From Neobacillus niacini (GTDB taxonomy: Bacteria > Bacillota > Bacilli > Bacillales > Cytobacillaceae), in contig NZ_BAWM01000021.1 of the NCBI RefSeq assembly GCF_000759675.1, positions 186,001 to 250,000 of the forward strand: DNA of 64,000 nucleotides, read 5' to 3'. Every line of letters starts with the position of its first letter. Position 1 is the first letter of the stretch. A program made the translations under genes and the position numbers. Below are positions 34,958 through 43,922 of this stretch, piece after piece. The notes beneath the pieces are model-generated. The model saw only the letters and a list, made by a program, of their open reading frames with translations. It was not told where the DNA came from and did no database searches.

Positions 34958-35935
34958 ATGTATAAAGCCGTTATTCTAGGGACTGGACCTGCTGGGTTAA
35001 CCGCAGCAATCTATTTAGCACGTGCTAACATAAGTCCTTTGGTCATTGAAGGGCCTGAACCAGGGGGGCAATTGACATTGACAACAGATGTCGAGAATTT
35101 TCCTGGTTTTCCTGAAGGGATTATGGGGCGAGAGTTGATGCAGAACATGCGAAAGCAAGCTGAGTTTTTTGGAGCAAAGTTTAAAAGAGGCTGGGTTAAA
35201 AAAGTCGACTTTTCCAATAACCCATTTACCTTAACGGTGGAAGGAATAGGGGAGCTTAAAACGCAATCTTTAATCATTTCAACGGGAGCTTCAGCGAAAC
35301 TTTTGGAGATACCAGGGGAAAGAGAAAATATTGGGCGTGGGGTAAGCACCTGTGCAACATGCGATGGATTTTTCTTTAGAGGAAAGAAAATTATCGTTGT
35401 CGGGGGTGGAGATTCTGCTATGGAAGAGGCAAATTTTTTAACGAAGTTTGCTTCGGAGGTTCGGGTTGTCCACCGCAGAAAGGAGCTTCGCGCTTCCCAA
35501 ATAATGCAAGACCGTGCCAAAAAGAATCCAAAAATCACGTGGAGCTTAAATTCCATTCCTGAAGAAGTGATCGCAGGGGATCGACACGTTACTGGCTTGA
35601 AAGTAAAAAACAGCGAAACAGGAAAAGAGGAAGTTCTGGGAACTGATGGTATTTTCATTGCCATTGGGCACAAACCGAACACAGCATTTTTAGACAATCA
35701 AATCAAAACGGACGATATGGGATATATCATGGTGAATCCTGGTGCAACCGAAACGAATATCCCAGGTGTATTTGCCTGCGGGGATGTTCAAGATCATAAA
35801 TACCGCCAAGCCATTACGGCTGCGGGAAGTGGTTGTATGGCTGCTCTGGATTGCGAAAAATATCTTGATGCAAGTGAATTAGGTAGTGGAAACAATCAAT
35901 CTATCATTGAGAACCAAATATGGGGAGGATTTTAA
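34958..35935 (+). CDS. trxB: Thioredoxin reductase-like flavoprotein
   Basis: A 325-aa FAD/NADPH enzyme that reduces thioredoxin. AAGGAGG precedes the ATG. The FAD motif [16 protein letters not shown], redox-active C132-ATC-C135, NADPH motif [20 protein letters not shown] with [12 protein letters not shown], and [21 protein letters not shown] are all present. It is probably a second trxB; its sigma-54 promoter and downstream thioredoxin-like gene suggest a dedicated pair for reducing imported cystine or disulfides in this sulfur regulon. It overlaps nothing and is two bases from the next ATG. Confidence 0.92.
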   Translation: MYKAVILGTGPAGLTAAIYLARANISPLVIEGPEPGGQLTLTTDVENFPGFPEGIMGRELMQNMRKQAEFFGAKFKRGWVKKVDFSNNPFTLTVEGIGELKTQSLIISTGASAKLLEIPGERENIGRGVSTCATCDGFFFRGKKIIVVGGGDSAMEEANFLTKFASEVRVVHRRKELRASQIMQDRAKKNPKITWSLNSIPEEVIAGDRHVTGLKVKNSETGKEEVLGTDGIFIAIGHKPNTAFLDNQIKTDDMGYIMVNPGATETNIPGVFACGDVQDHKYRQAITAAGSGCMAALDCEKYLDASELGSGNNQSIIENQIWGGF

Positions 35936-35937
35936 TA

Positions 35938-36279
35938 ATGAAAGAGATTAAAACAAAACAAGAGTTTGAAGAGGCGATTTTATCAACAAAACCAGTTATG
36001 GCCAAATTCTATGCCGAATATTGCCCAGACTGCCAGCATACTGATTTATTTATGCCCATCTTGGAAGAAGCGTATAAAGAAAATGTAGATATGATTGCAG
36101 TAAATCGTGAACATTTTCCAGAGGTATTAGAGAAGCTGGATGTGTACGGAATCCCAAGCTTTATTGCTTTTAAAGAAGGGAAGGAACTGAACCGCTTTGT
36201 AAGTAAACTTGGAAAAAGTCAGGAAGAGGTTGAACAGTTTCTTAATCAAATTGTAGAGGCAAGTGGAAAACTAGGATAG
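35938..36279 (+). CDS. Thioredoxin-like protein with CPDC active site
   Basis: A 113-aa thioredoxin-fold protein. GGGGAGG precedes the ATG at 35938, overlapping the end of trxB. The active site is YC29PDC32 instead of the usual WCGPC, followed by [14 protein letters not shown]. The cis-proline region is [19 protein letters not shown] is unusual and would shift redox potential; with the adjacent trxB it probably forms a specific disulfide-reducing couple, perhaps for cystine or persulfides. Confidence 0.85.
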   Translation: MKEIKTKQEFEEAILSTKPVMAKFYAEYCPDCQHTDLFMPILEEAYKENVDMIAVNREHFPEVLEKLDVYGIPSFIAFKEGKELNRFVSKLGKSQEEVEQFLNQIVEASGKLG

Positions 36280-36295
36280 AAAATCCTTGCCTGGT

Positions 36296-36342
36296 GCCAA
36301 TAACTATTGAGCAGTCACTCAATATTTATTGGCCATCTTTTT
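36296..36342 (+). terminator. Intrinsic terminator of trxB-trx
   Basis: GCCAATAACTATTGAG (36296-36311) pairs with CTCAATATTTATTGGC (36318-36333), one mismatch, followed by CATCTTTTT. Confidence 0.85.
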
Positions 36343-36472
36343 AGTCTCAACAATCTTATCAACTATTTTTTCATGGAAACTATACAGCTTTTAGAGTTCG
36401 AATAACAGGCCGACTTTGTGCATTTAGTAGATGAGTATTGTATGACCTTTTTTGCTTCAAGGGGGATAAAAA

Positions 36473-36769
36473 ATGGAACTTATTAAATATGTGAAGGAAT
36501 ACAATTATCTGAAAGCCAAAATGGAGACATCAGTATTAATGTATGGCCTGTGTGATTCGAGAACGATTAAATATAGTCAGGAATTAGATCTATTACTTAA
36601 TAAAGTAATGAAAATTAGATATACAGGATTAAAACATTTTGAACGTAATAATGGTTTGTCAGGAGGGACAGAGGGTGAAAACAACAAAACGACCGTTATT
36701 CCCGGGACGCCCGAGCCAAGTAGTTTTTTAAAATACAGAATAATAACAATGGACCATGCTGATATTTGA
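36473..36769 (+). CDS. Spo0E-like aspartyl-phosphate phosphatase
   Basis: 98 aa; GGGGG lies before the ATG. The first 60 residues form two helices with the Spo0E signature YSQELDLLLNKVM. Spo0E-family members dephosphorylate Spo0A and hold back sporulation. The helix 1 part (MELIKYVKEYNYLKAKMETS) fits. The C-terminal 40 residues (GGTEGENNKTTVIPGTPEPS) are low-complexity. A terminator overlaps the stop. It sits alone between two sigma-54 units and its link to them is unclear. Confidence 0.65.
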   Translation: MELIKYVKEYNYLKAKMETSVLMYGLCDSRTIKYSQELDLLLNKVMKIRYTGLKHFERNNGLSGGTEGENNKTTVIPGTPEPSSFLKYRIITMDHADI

Positions 36770-36786
36770 GCATGGTTCTTTTTCTT
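36750..36786 (+). terminator. Intrinsic terminator after the Spo0E-like gene
   Basis: ACCATGCT (36753-36760) pairs with AGCATGGT (36769-36776), then TCTTTTTCTT; the stop codon is in the loop. Confidence 0.75.
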
Positions 36787-36880
36787 AGGTAGTGCAGGAG
36801 AAGGAACAGTGACTTGTCTGCAAAATGAAATACCAAAAAGTTAGAAGGGTAGCTAATTTCTTTCCAATTTTAGAAATATA

Positions 36881-36897
36881 TTATCAATATTGCAAAA
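36881..36897 (+). promoter_or_regulatory. Candidate activator site upstream of the gamma-lyase operon
   Basis: TTATCAATATTGCAAAA fits the shared TNTCAA-NN-TTGNNAA dyad, about 110 bases before the -24 box at 37003. The remaining 36787-37002 holds no gene. Confidence 0.4.
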
Positions 36898-37002
36898 GTG
36901 GTAAGTTAGATAATTACTATATTTTGCAGTGCACCTTGGCAAAAATGAAAATAAATAAAGAGTTTTAATATTAAAACTGTAGATTTTATAAGGTTTATAG
37001 AA

Positions 37003-37020
37003 TTGGCATAATTTTTGCAT
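37003..37020 (+). promoter_or_regulatory. Sigma-54 promoter of the gamma-lyase operon
   Basis: TTGGCATAATTTTTGCAT; GG and GC are 12 bases apart. The ATG of the lyase is 80 bases downstream. Confidence 0.82.
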
Positions 37021-37099
37021 ATAAAGATTTGTATACAACTAATAGGAAGAATAAAAACGGCAGCATTTCAGATTACTAAAATTAGGAGGCGTAATAATA

Positions 37100-38257
37100 A
37101 TGAACTATTCATCAAAACTAGTAAAAGTAAATAAAGATCCAGGGCACGGCTCACACATCTCACCTGTTTATATGACTTCAACATTTGTTTTTGATAATGC
37201 AGAAGTAGGTGCACAACGCTTCGCAGGAGAAGATCCAGGATTTATGTATTCACGCCTGGGAAATCCAAATGTAAGAGAACTGGAAGAGAAGGTAGCGGCA
37301 TTGGAATTTGGTGAAGGTTGTTTGGCTTTCTCATCTGGAATGGCTGCCATAACTGGTTGCCTTCTGGGTGTTTTGCAGGCAGGAGATCACGTTGTTGCAC
37401 ACACAGCGTTGTATGGGGCGACGCACGCATTTCTAACCCAAATGGTAAAGAAATTTGGTATTGATGTAACATTTGTACCGTTTAAGACAGGGGAAGAGCT
37501 TGAACCACACATTACAGATAGAACGAAAGTGGTCTACTTTGAAACCCCTTCCAATCCTACGCTTTCCTTAGTGGATATGAAGAGTGTAGCGGCGATCGCT
37601 AAGCAAAAGGGTATCTTGAGTGTTGTTGATAATACGTTTTTGTCCCCATATTTACAAAATCCTATTCTATGCGGCATTGATATTGTCGTTCACAGTGCAA
37701 CAAAATATTTGTCGGGTCATGGATATCTTATTGGCGGACTAGTGATTTCCAGCAAGGAAATTATTGATCCGATGAGAAAAGAAGTGCAGAAGACTATGGG
37801 AGCAAATTTGGCCCCTATGGATGCCTGGCTTCTCTGTCAAGGGATACGTACATTGCACATTCGCATAGATCGCTCACAAGAAAATGCACAAATTTTGGCT
37901 GAACGCTTGGAAAAACATAAAGCTATAGAGAAGGTTTATTTTCCAGGACTAGCAAGTTTTGAAGATAAAAATATCATGGAGAAACAAATGAAAGGTCCTG
38001 GAGCAATGATTTCTTTTGTCTTGAAGGGGGGATACGAAACAGGTGTTAAACTTATGAATTCAGTAAAACTGAGTACTTTAGCAGTTTCCCTAGGGGATGT
38101 AGGTACATTAATTCAACATCCAGCTTCGATGACACATGCGATAATCCCTAAAGAAGAAAGAGAAAAAGCAGGTCTCTATGATGGACTCGTTCGTTTTTCG
38201 GTTGGAATTGAAGATGTAGAAGATATATGGAAGGATCTCGAAATGGCATTAGAATAA
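37100..38257 (+). CDS. Cys/Met metabolism PLP enzyme, methionine gamma-lyase-like
   Basis: A 385-aa enzyme of the cystathionine gamma-lyase/synthase family. AGGAGG precedes the ATG. Motifs: YMTSTFVFDNAE, FMYSRLGNPNVRELE, AFSSGMAAITGCLLG, YFETPSNPTLSLVDM, VVDNTFLSPYLQNP and the PLP lysine K202 in HSATKYLSGHG; the C-terminus has SLGDVGTLIQHPASMTHA. The overall pattern is closest to methionine gamma-lyase (methanethiol, ammonia, 2-oxobutyrate), but the position of the catalytic Cys of that enzyme reads YGATHAF, so cystathionine, homocysteine or cysteine may be the substrate. First gene of a sigma-54 operon. Confidence 0.85.
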   Translation: MNYSSKLVKVNKDPGHGSHISPVYMTSTFVFDNAEVGAQRFAGEDPGFMYSRLGNPNVRELEEKVAALEFGEGCLAFSSGMAAITGCLLGVLQAGDHVVAHTALYGATHAFLTQMVKKFGIDVTFVPFKTGEELEPHITDRTKVVYFETPSNPTLSLVDMKSVAAIAKQKGILSVVDNTFLSPYLQNPILCGIDIVVHSATKYLSGHGYLIGGLVISSKEIIDPMRKEVQKTMGANLAPMDAWLLCQGIRTLHIRIDRSQENAQILAERLEKHKAIEKVYFPGLASFEDKNIMEKQMKGPGAMISFVLKGGYETGVKLMNSVKLSTLAVSLGDVGTLIQHPASMTHAIIPKEEREKAGLYDGLVRFSVGIEDVEDIWKDLEMALE

Positions 38258-38318
38258 CGGTGCGGCTGAAGGATTCGTCAAGTTCATTGCGGTTAAAGGA
38301 AATTGGAGGGTGTATAAA

Positions 38319-39626
38319 ATGCTAAACCCATTGGCTTTAGAATTAAATCATGTTATTGAAGAACGGAATAAACCAGTATATGAGATGTTTTCATTGTTAG
38401 GAAAATCCTTGTATTTTCCAAAAGGGATTGTCAGCCAAGCTGGAGAGGCAAGGGGGAAAGCAGATCGATTCAATGCAACAATCGGGATGGCTTCAGAGGG
38501 TGGACAACCCATTTATTTAGATGTGATTCATAAAAACCTCTCCTCATATAATCCGAAAGACCTGTATCCGTATGCACCACCCGCAGGAAAACCGGAGCTA
38601 CGTGAGGTTTGGAGAAAAAAGCTTCTAAAGGATAATCCTTCCCTTGAAGGAAAGGAATTTGGTACCCCGATTGTGACGAACGGGCTGACCCATGGCTTGA
38701 GTATCGTATCCGACCTGTTTGTAGAAAAAGGCGATTCGATTATACTGCCAGATAAGTATTGGGATAACTATCATATACTCTTCAACATCCGCCACGACAG
38801 CAGGACCGTGACCTATCCATTATTTACGAAGACAAATGAATTTAATGCAGAAGGGTTGCTGGAGTCTCTTTTATCCTGCAAGAATGGAAAGGCGATTCTT
38901 GTGCTTAATTTTCCGCATAATCCTACCGGGTATACTCCTACGGAGAAAGAAGCAGAAGGAATTCTTGATGCCATCAAGCAGGCGGCGGATCATGGGATTA
39001 ACATTGTTGCTGTAATGGATGATGCTTATTTTGGATTATATTATGAAGATTCAATCAAGGAATCTATATTTGCCCGTTTAGTTGGAGTACATCCGCGTGT
39101 CCTCCCGATTAAAATCGATGGGGCAACGAAAGAAGAGTATGCTTGGGGTTTTCGTGTTGGGTTTCTCACATTTGGAATTCGAGACCCTCTGGTTTTAGAA
39201 GCTTTGGAGAAGAAGGCGATGGGCTCCATTCGAAGTACCATCTCATGCAGTCCGCACCTTTCCCAAACGATCATTTTGGATGCCCTGGTAAATCCCGAAT
39301 TCGAAATACAGCGTAACGAGAGAAATAAAGTATTGGAAGACAGGGCCAAACGAGTCAAAGAGATCTTAGTAGACGGGAAATATGCGGATGAATTTGAACC
39401 TTATCCATTCAACTCAGGTTATTTCGTAAGTCTCCGCATAAAGCATTCTGATGCTGAAATACTAAGGGTCCATTTGCTCAATCAGTACGGAGTGGGGACT
39501 ATCTCACTTGCCAAGACGGACCTTCGGATCGCTTTTTCCTGTGTAGAATTAAACGATCTGGATCTCCTTTTTGAACTAATCTATCAGTCTTGTAAAGAAT
39601 TGAATCCATGTTCTATAAAGCTGTGA
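38319..39626 (+). CDS. Class I/II PLP aminotransferase
   Basis: A 435-aa fold-type I aminotransferase. The ATG at 38319 with GGAGG at proper spacing is preferred over a GTG at 38310, which overlaps the SD. Motifs: ATIGMASEGGQPIYLDV, PYAPPAGKPELREVW, VTNGLTHGLSIVSDLF, LNFPHNPTGYTPTEKE, AVMDDAYFGLYYED and PLP lysine K271 in DGATKEEYAWGFRVGF. Context suggests transamination of a thiol amino acid or its keto acid, but the substrate cannot be read from sequence. About 60 bases separate it from the upstream lyase. Confidence 0.82.
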   Translation: MLNPLALELNHVIEERNKPVYEMFSLLGKSLYFPKGIVSQAGEARGKADRFNATIGMASEGGQPIYLDVIHKNLSSYNPKDLYPYAPPAGKPELREVWRKKLLKDNPSLEGKEFGTPIVTNGLTHGLSIVSDLFVEKGDSIILPDKYWDNYHILFNIRHDSRTVTYPLFTKTNEFNAEGLLESLLSCKNGKAILVLNFPHNPTGYTPTEKEAEGILDAIKQAADHGINIVAVMDDAYFGLYYEDSIKESIFARLVGVHPRVLPIKIDGATKEEYAWGFRVGFLTFGIRDPLVLEALEKKAMGSIRSTISCSPHLSQTIILDALVNPEFEIQRNERNKVLEDRAKRVKEILVDGKYADEFEPYPFNSGYFVSLRIKHSDAEILRVHLLNQYGVGTISLAKTDLRIAFSCVELNDLDLLFELIYQSCKELNPCSIKL

Positions 39627-39722
39627 CATTTCAGAGAATTTCCATCACACCGGGGAAAATGAATCACGGCAAATCGAATGAAGGAAGTAGAATTTAGCAA
39701 ACTTGAGAAGGAGCGATACTTT

Positions 39723-40907
39723 ATGAAATATAATTTTGATCAAAAAATCTGCCGTCTGGGTACGGATTGCGAAAAATGGGACGACCGTAAAAATCAATTT
39801 GGCGTAGAGGATGTCATCCCAATGTGGGTGGCCGATATGGATTTTCAGTCTCCTCAGCCGGTCATCGAAGCGTTAAAACAGCGGGTGGAGCACGGTGTAT
39901 ATGGCTACGGAGTAAGATCGGACTCGTATTTTGAATCCATTGTTAACTGGCTAAAGCGAAGACATCAATGGTCTGTTAAGAAAGAGTGGATTACCCACAG
40001 TCCAGGCGTGATTCCAGCCCTATCGCTTTCGATTCAGTCCTTTACGAAGCCGGGAGACAAAATTATGATTCAGCCGCCCGTCTACCATCATTTTGCCCGT
40101 GTGATTGAAGCGGCCGGCCGTGAAGTTGTAACCAATCCGCTTGTACTCAAACATGGACATTATTCGATCGATTTCGAAGACTTAGAGGCGAAGATCGATG
40201 AAACGGTAAAAATGTTCATTCTGTGTAGTCCTCATAACCCGGTTGGAAGGGTATGGAGCAAAGAGGAATTGACGAGGTTAGGACAGATTTGCAGAAAGCA
40301 CAACATTCTTGTTGTGGCAGATGAAATTCATTGTGATTTTGTTTATAAGACACATACACACATTCCTTTTACCTCGATTTCAGAAGAGTTTGCGAATCAT
40401 TCCATTACCTGTATAGCACCAAGCAAAACGTTTAACCTAATGGGGGTGCAGACATCCAGTATTATTATTCCAAATGGACAGTTGCGCGATCGATTTAATC
40501 AGGAACTTCATACAATATCCATTGGTTCACCCAATATATTTGGCGCTGTTGCGTTAGAGGCTGCTTACCGCTATGGAGAAGAATGGCTGGATCAGGTTCT
40601 TGACTATTTGCAGGGGAATTTGGAATACACGCTGAGTTACTTCCGCAGCCACATTCCGGAAATCAACGTGATTCAGCCGGAAGGAACCTATCTTGTATGG
40701 CTGGATTGCCGGGAATTGCGATTTTCAGGTAAAGGATTGAATGAATTTATGTTACAGATTGCGAGAGTTGCGATGAATCAAGGACAGATTTTCGGTAAGG
40801 AAGGCGAAGGATTTATGAGGCTAAATATTGCCTGCCCTCGTTCGATGCTGGAAAATGCCTTGAGGGGAATGGCAAACGCCGTCGCTTCTTTATGTAAAGC
40901 TCATTAA
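39723..40907 (+). CDS. patB: MalY/PatB-family cystathionine beta-lyase / cysteine desulfhydrase
   Basis: A 394-aa PLP enzyme that splits L-cystathionine or L-cysteine to release thiol, ammonia and pyruvate. The ATG at 39723 has AAGGAG nine bases upstream. Motifs: WDDRKNQFGVEDVIPMWVAD, GVYGYGVRSDSYF, SPGVIPALSLSIQSF, IMIQPPVYHHFARVI, CSPHNPVGRVWSKEEL, VADEIHCDFVY and PLP lysine K235 in APSKTFNLMG. Third gene of the sigma-54 operon. Its first 44 codons have a diverged copy at 51010. Confidence 0.9.
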   Translation: MKYNFDQKICRLGTDCEKWDDRKNQFGVEDVIPMWVADMDFQSPQPVIEALKQRVEHGVYGYGVRSDSYFESIVNWLKRRHQWSVKKEWITHSPGVIPALSLSIQSFTKPGDKIMIQPPVYHHFARVIEAAGREVVTNPLVLKHGHYSIDFEDLEAKIDETVKMFILCSPHNPVGRVWSKEELTRLGQICRKHNILVVADEIHCDFVYKTHTHIPFTSISEEFANHSITCIAPSKTFNLMGVQTSSIIIPNGQLRDRFNQELHTISIGSPNIFGAVALEAAYRYGEEWLDQVLDYLQGNLEYTLSYFRSHIPEINVIQPEGTYLVWLDCRELRFSGKGLNEFMLQIARVAMNQGQIFGKEGEGFMRLNIACPRSMLENALRGMANAVASLCKAH

Positions 40908-41047
40908 GTAATTTTATTATCATATTGTAATACTATTCCAGAATTTTAGCACAGTCCTTTGATCATGGAGTCTCGTTGAATGCTGTTGTATGGTATGCCA
41001 AAACTTCGATCTTTCAGTGAAGTTTTGTTACTCAAACATCTGAAAAT

Positions 41048-41088
41048 TTTATCAACCTTCGAAAAAGTATTTTCATTATTTGGAAATT
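41048..41088 (+). promoter_or_regulatory. Candidate activator sites upstream of the sigma-54 activator gene
   Basis: TTTATCAACCTTCGAAAAA (41049-41067) and TATTTTCATTATTTGGAAAT (41068-41087) lie in tandem, both resembling the dyad before the other sigma-54 promoters. This suggests autoregulation. Confidence 0.4.
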
Positions 41089-41191
41089 TAGTATAATCAT
41101 TTGTATAACGTATATAACGGAAAATCAGAAAAATTGGCAAAACAATGGGTGTTTTGCTTTTTTTCTTACAAAGGTTTTTGGGGATTTAAAG

Positions 41192-41208
41192 TTGGCTTGA
41201 AAATTGCA
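41192..41208 (+). promoter_or_regulatory. Sigma-54 promoter of the activator gene
   Basis: TTGGCTTGAAAATTGCA; GG (41194) and GC (41206) are 12 bases apart. The -24 box is TGGCTT rather than TGGCAC. Confidence 0.75.
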
Positions 41209-41264
41209 TAGAAATATGACACGGAAAAATTTAAAATCACTTGAGCTCATGGGAGGGAGAAAAC

Positions 41265-42710
41265 GTGAGGGGTATCACTCAGAATCAGGAATTTATTCAA
41301 CTATTTTCAGAGAACCTTACAGCGGTACTTGGTTTTGATATCACAATACTTGATCGAAACGGTAATCGGGTTAGTGGAACAGGAAGTTATCAACATCAAA
41401 TTGGCAAACCCGCACCTGATGGCTCCTTGTTGCGGGCTGTAATGAAGACTGGCAGACCCGATATGACCTATGATGTCATTAAAAATGAATCCCATTGTAT
41501 GAGCTGTAAATTCATTAAGGAATGCAAAGAGACAGCAACCATTGGTTATCCAATCGTCAAGGGAAGTGAAACATTAGGTGTCATCGGGCTCATGGGCTTT
41601 TCAACTGAACAAAAAGAAAAGATGATCGAAAATGCTGATTCACTCAAGGAATTTCTCCAGCATCTAAGTCTTGTAGTTGAATCCCAGTTAATCTCGCAGA
41701 GTGAAAGATACCAAGGACAATGCCATTTATACGAAGATACATTAAATTCGAATAAAGTCAGTACCTTTGATGGCTTCATCAGCAAAAATGAGGATATGAA
41801 AGATGTGGTACGTAAAGCCAAGCGTATCGTAAATAGCACGGCAAATGTTTTAATTAGAGGCGCAACGGGAACGGGGAAAGAGGTTTTGGCAAAGGCCATT
41901 CATTATGAAGGGAATCGGAAAAACCACCCCTTTGTTGCGGTTAATTGTGCCGCTATACCGGAGAGTTTATTAGAAAGTGAATTGTTTGGCTATGCGGGAG
42001 GGGCTTTTACTGGGGCAAACCGGGAAGGAAAAGCAGGAAAGTTTGAGCTGGCGAATAATGGAACCCTCTTTCTTGATGAAATAGGAGATCTCCCTCTTTT
42101 CCTGCAGCCTAAACTTCTTAGGGTATTACAGGAAAGACAGATTGAAAGAGTGGGAGGAAACAAATCACTGCCTGTAAATGTTCGGGTGATAACAGCAACA
42201 CATCGCAATTTAGAAGAAATGGTTCAAAACGGTACATTCCGCGAGGATTTATATTATCGAATCAATGTGATCCCGCTGCATACAAAGTTATTGAAGGAGA
42301 GGAGGGATGAAATTCCCTTCTTTCTCCAGTACTTCATTTGTAAGTATTGTTCAATCTTAAATCGTCCGTACATGACGGTGGATCCACAGGTAGAACAATG
42401 GCTAATCCAATATGATTGGCCCGGGAATATTAGACATTTAGAAAATGTTGTGGAATTTATGGTGAATATGGCAGAATCGGATGTGATTGGCTTTCAGGAT
42501 CTTCCGGATTATTTGTACCAAATTCAGGCACCTGTTCATACTGGCGGGTTAAGTTTAGATGAGATGGTGGCCGAATATGAAAAATCCATTATCCAAAGTT
42601 TCTTCCTGGGTGGTCGAGATCGAAAAGATAAGGAAAAAGTGGCGGAAGAATTGAAAATTAGTTTATCGACACTTTATCGTAAGCTAGAACGATACAATCT
42701 AAAAGTTTGA
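41265..42710 (+). CDS. Sigma-54-dependent transcriptional activator (bEBP)
   Basis: A 481-aa enhancer-binding protein. The GTG at 41265 has GGGAGGGAG eight bases upstream. An N-terminal sensor domain (about 1-140: LGFDITILDRNGNRVSGTG, IGYPIVKGSETLGVIGLMGF) contains a Cys cluster C78-X2-C81-X5-C87. The AAA+ domain (about 165-390) has GATGTGKEVLAKAIH, the sigma-54 loop GGAFTGA, LFLDEIGDLPLFLQPKLLR and RVGGNKSLPVNVRVITATHR. The C-terminal Fis-type HTH has VAEELKISLSTLYRKLERYN. It lies amid six sigma-54 promoters and is their likely activator. It may match the CdsR type reported for cysteine degradation in the B. cereus group; that is from memory. Confidence 0.92.
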   Translation: MRGITQNQEFIQLFSENLTAVLGFDITILDRNGNRVSGTGSYQHQIGKPAPDGSLLRAVMKTGRPDMTYDVIKNESHCMSCKFIKECKETATIGYPIVKGSETLGVIGLMGFSTEQKEKMIENADSLKEFLQHLSLVVESQLISQSERYQGQCHLYEDTLNSNKVSTFDGFISKNEDMKDVVRKAKRIVNSTANVLIRGATGTGKEVLAKAIHYEGNRKNHPFVAVNCAAIPESLLESELFGYAGGAFTGANREGKAGKFELANNGTLFLDEIGDLPLFLQPKLLRVLQERQIERVGGNKSLPVNVRVITATHRNLEEMVQNGTFREDLYYRINVIPLHTKLLKERRDEIPFFLQYFICKYCSILNRPYMTVDPQVEQWLIQYDWPGNIRHLENVVEFMVNMAESDVIGFQDLPDYLYQIQAPVHTGGLSLDEMVAEYEKSIIQSFFLGGRDRKDKEKVAEELKISLSTLYRKLERYNLKV

Positions 42711-42723
42711 TAACTTTACCCGA

Positions 42724-42755
42724 AGATTGCAAATTTCATTTGCAATCTTTTTTTG
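42724..42755 (+). terminator. Intrinsic terminator of the activator gene
   Basis: AGATTGCAAA (42724-42733) pairs with TTTGCAATCT (42739-42748), then seven T. A near-identical terminator is at 45397. Confidence 0.9.
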
Positions 42756-42800
42756 CCTTTATAGGTGGTTAGAGGATAATTTTTTGAGTAATTAGAAAAA

Positions 42801-42819
42801 TATTTTCAAATTTGGGAAT
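42801..42819 (+). promoter_or_regulatory. Candidate activator site upstream of tcyABC
   Basis: TATTTTCAAATTTGGGAAT, a near-perfect dyad, about 105 bases before the -24 box; almost the same as 45463-45481. Confidence 0.55.
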
Positions 42820-42922
42820 CTGAAACAGTAAGGAACATTAGGTTCTCACTATATTTCTCGCGGGATTGGGAATTTTCCAACCAGTTTGAAAGTAGGGATG
42901 TTGAATTAACAAGGATTTTATT

Positions 42923-42940
42923 TTGGCACAACTCTTGCAT
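42923..42940 (+). promoter_or_regulatory. Sigma-54 promoter of tcyABC
   Basis: TTGGCACAACTCTTGCAT is a full match to TGGCAC-N5-TTGCA, with 12 bases from GG to GC. A 150-base untranslated leader follows. Confidence 0.88.
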
Positions 42941-43089
42941 AATAAAATGAAAGGGGAGGTGGAGTCAATTTGAAGAGGATAGAGTTTAAAGTGAGGAAAA
43001 TTTTCGGAATATTAAAATGATACAGAAAAGTAAGTTAGTAATTTGCAAATCATCCATTTTTTTAAAAAAATATAGGGGGGAAACCATTT

Positions 43090-43911
43090 ATGAAAAAGAG
43101 TTTTATCATCATCGCTTTTTCGTTACTTTTAGCACTAGTAGTAACGGCATGTGGAAAAGCTGAAAATCAGGCAGCAAGTCAAGCAGGCAAAAAGTCAGAT
43201 GAGAGTAAGAATTTGCTAGAGCAAATTAAAGCAGATGGAACCATTAAAATTGGAACAGAAGGAACCTATGCACCGTTTACCTACCATGATGCATCAGGAA
43301 AATTGACTGGTTTTGATATCGAAATCGCCGAGGAAGTGGTGAAAAGACTTGGAGTGAAAGCTGAATTTGTTGAAACTCCATGGGACGGAATTTTTGCCGG
43401 ACTTGATTCGAAGCGATTCGACATAATTGCGAGTCAAGTAGGTATTCGTCCTGACCGACAGGAAAAATACGATTTTTCTGAGCCAACTAATGTGTCAAAA
43501 CCTTACTTAATTGTTAACAAAGACAATGACACGATTAAAACATTTGAAGATTTGAAGGGGAAAAAATCAGCTCAGTCACTAACTAGTATATTTAAAGAAA
43601 TGGCAGCTTCCAACGGTGCTGAAATCGTGAGTGTTGAAGGATTTAATCAAGCTATCGATTTATTAATTTCAAAACGTGTGGATGCGACTATTAATGATGG
43701 ATTGTCCTATCTTGATTTCAAAAAGCAACAGCCTGATGCACCGCTTAAAGTTGCAGCAGAGCTTGATGAACCTACACAAATGGGAATTATGTTCAGGAAA
43801 GAGAATAAAGAATTGGTAGAGGCCGTAAATAAAGCACTCTCCGACATGAAGAAAGATGGTACGTATTTAAGCATCTCACAAAAATACTTTGAAACTGATG
43901 TTTCCAAATAA
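43090..43911 (+). CDS. tcyA: Cystine-type amino acid ABC transporter, substrate-binding lipoprotein
   Basis: A 273-aa lipoprotein. Signal peptide with lipobox VVTAC (lipidated C21). The periplasmic-binding-protein-type domain (about 45-270) shows IKIGTEGTYAPFTYHDASGK, LTGFDIEIAEEVVKRLG, WDGIFAGLDSKRFDIIASQV, and VGIRPDRQEKYDFSEP, as in the polar amino acid/L-cystine group. The order SBP, permease, ATPase matches tcyABC. Control by sigma-54 together with cysteine-degrading enzymes supports cystine as substrate. Confidence 0.88.
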   Translation: MKKSFIIIAFSLLLALVVTACGKAENQAASQAGKKSDESKNLLEQIKADGTIKIGTEGTYAPFTYHDASGKLTGFDIEIAEEVVKRLGVKAEFVETPWDGIFAGLDSKRFDIIASQVGIRPDRQEKYDFSEPTNVSKPYLIVNKDNDTIKTFEDLKGKKSAQSLTSIFKEMAASNGAEIVSVEGFNQAIDLLISKRVDATINDGLSYLDFKKQQPDAPLKVAAELDEPTQMGIMFRKENKELVEAVNKALSDMKKDGTYLSISQKYFETDVSK

Positions 43912-43922
43912 GGAGTGTTCTA

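Noticed and set aside
36473..36769. Spo0E-like gene as part of the sigma-54 regulon
   Set aside because: It is enclosed by terminators on both sides and has no -24/-12 boxes of its own, so it is treated as an independent gene.
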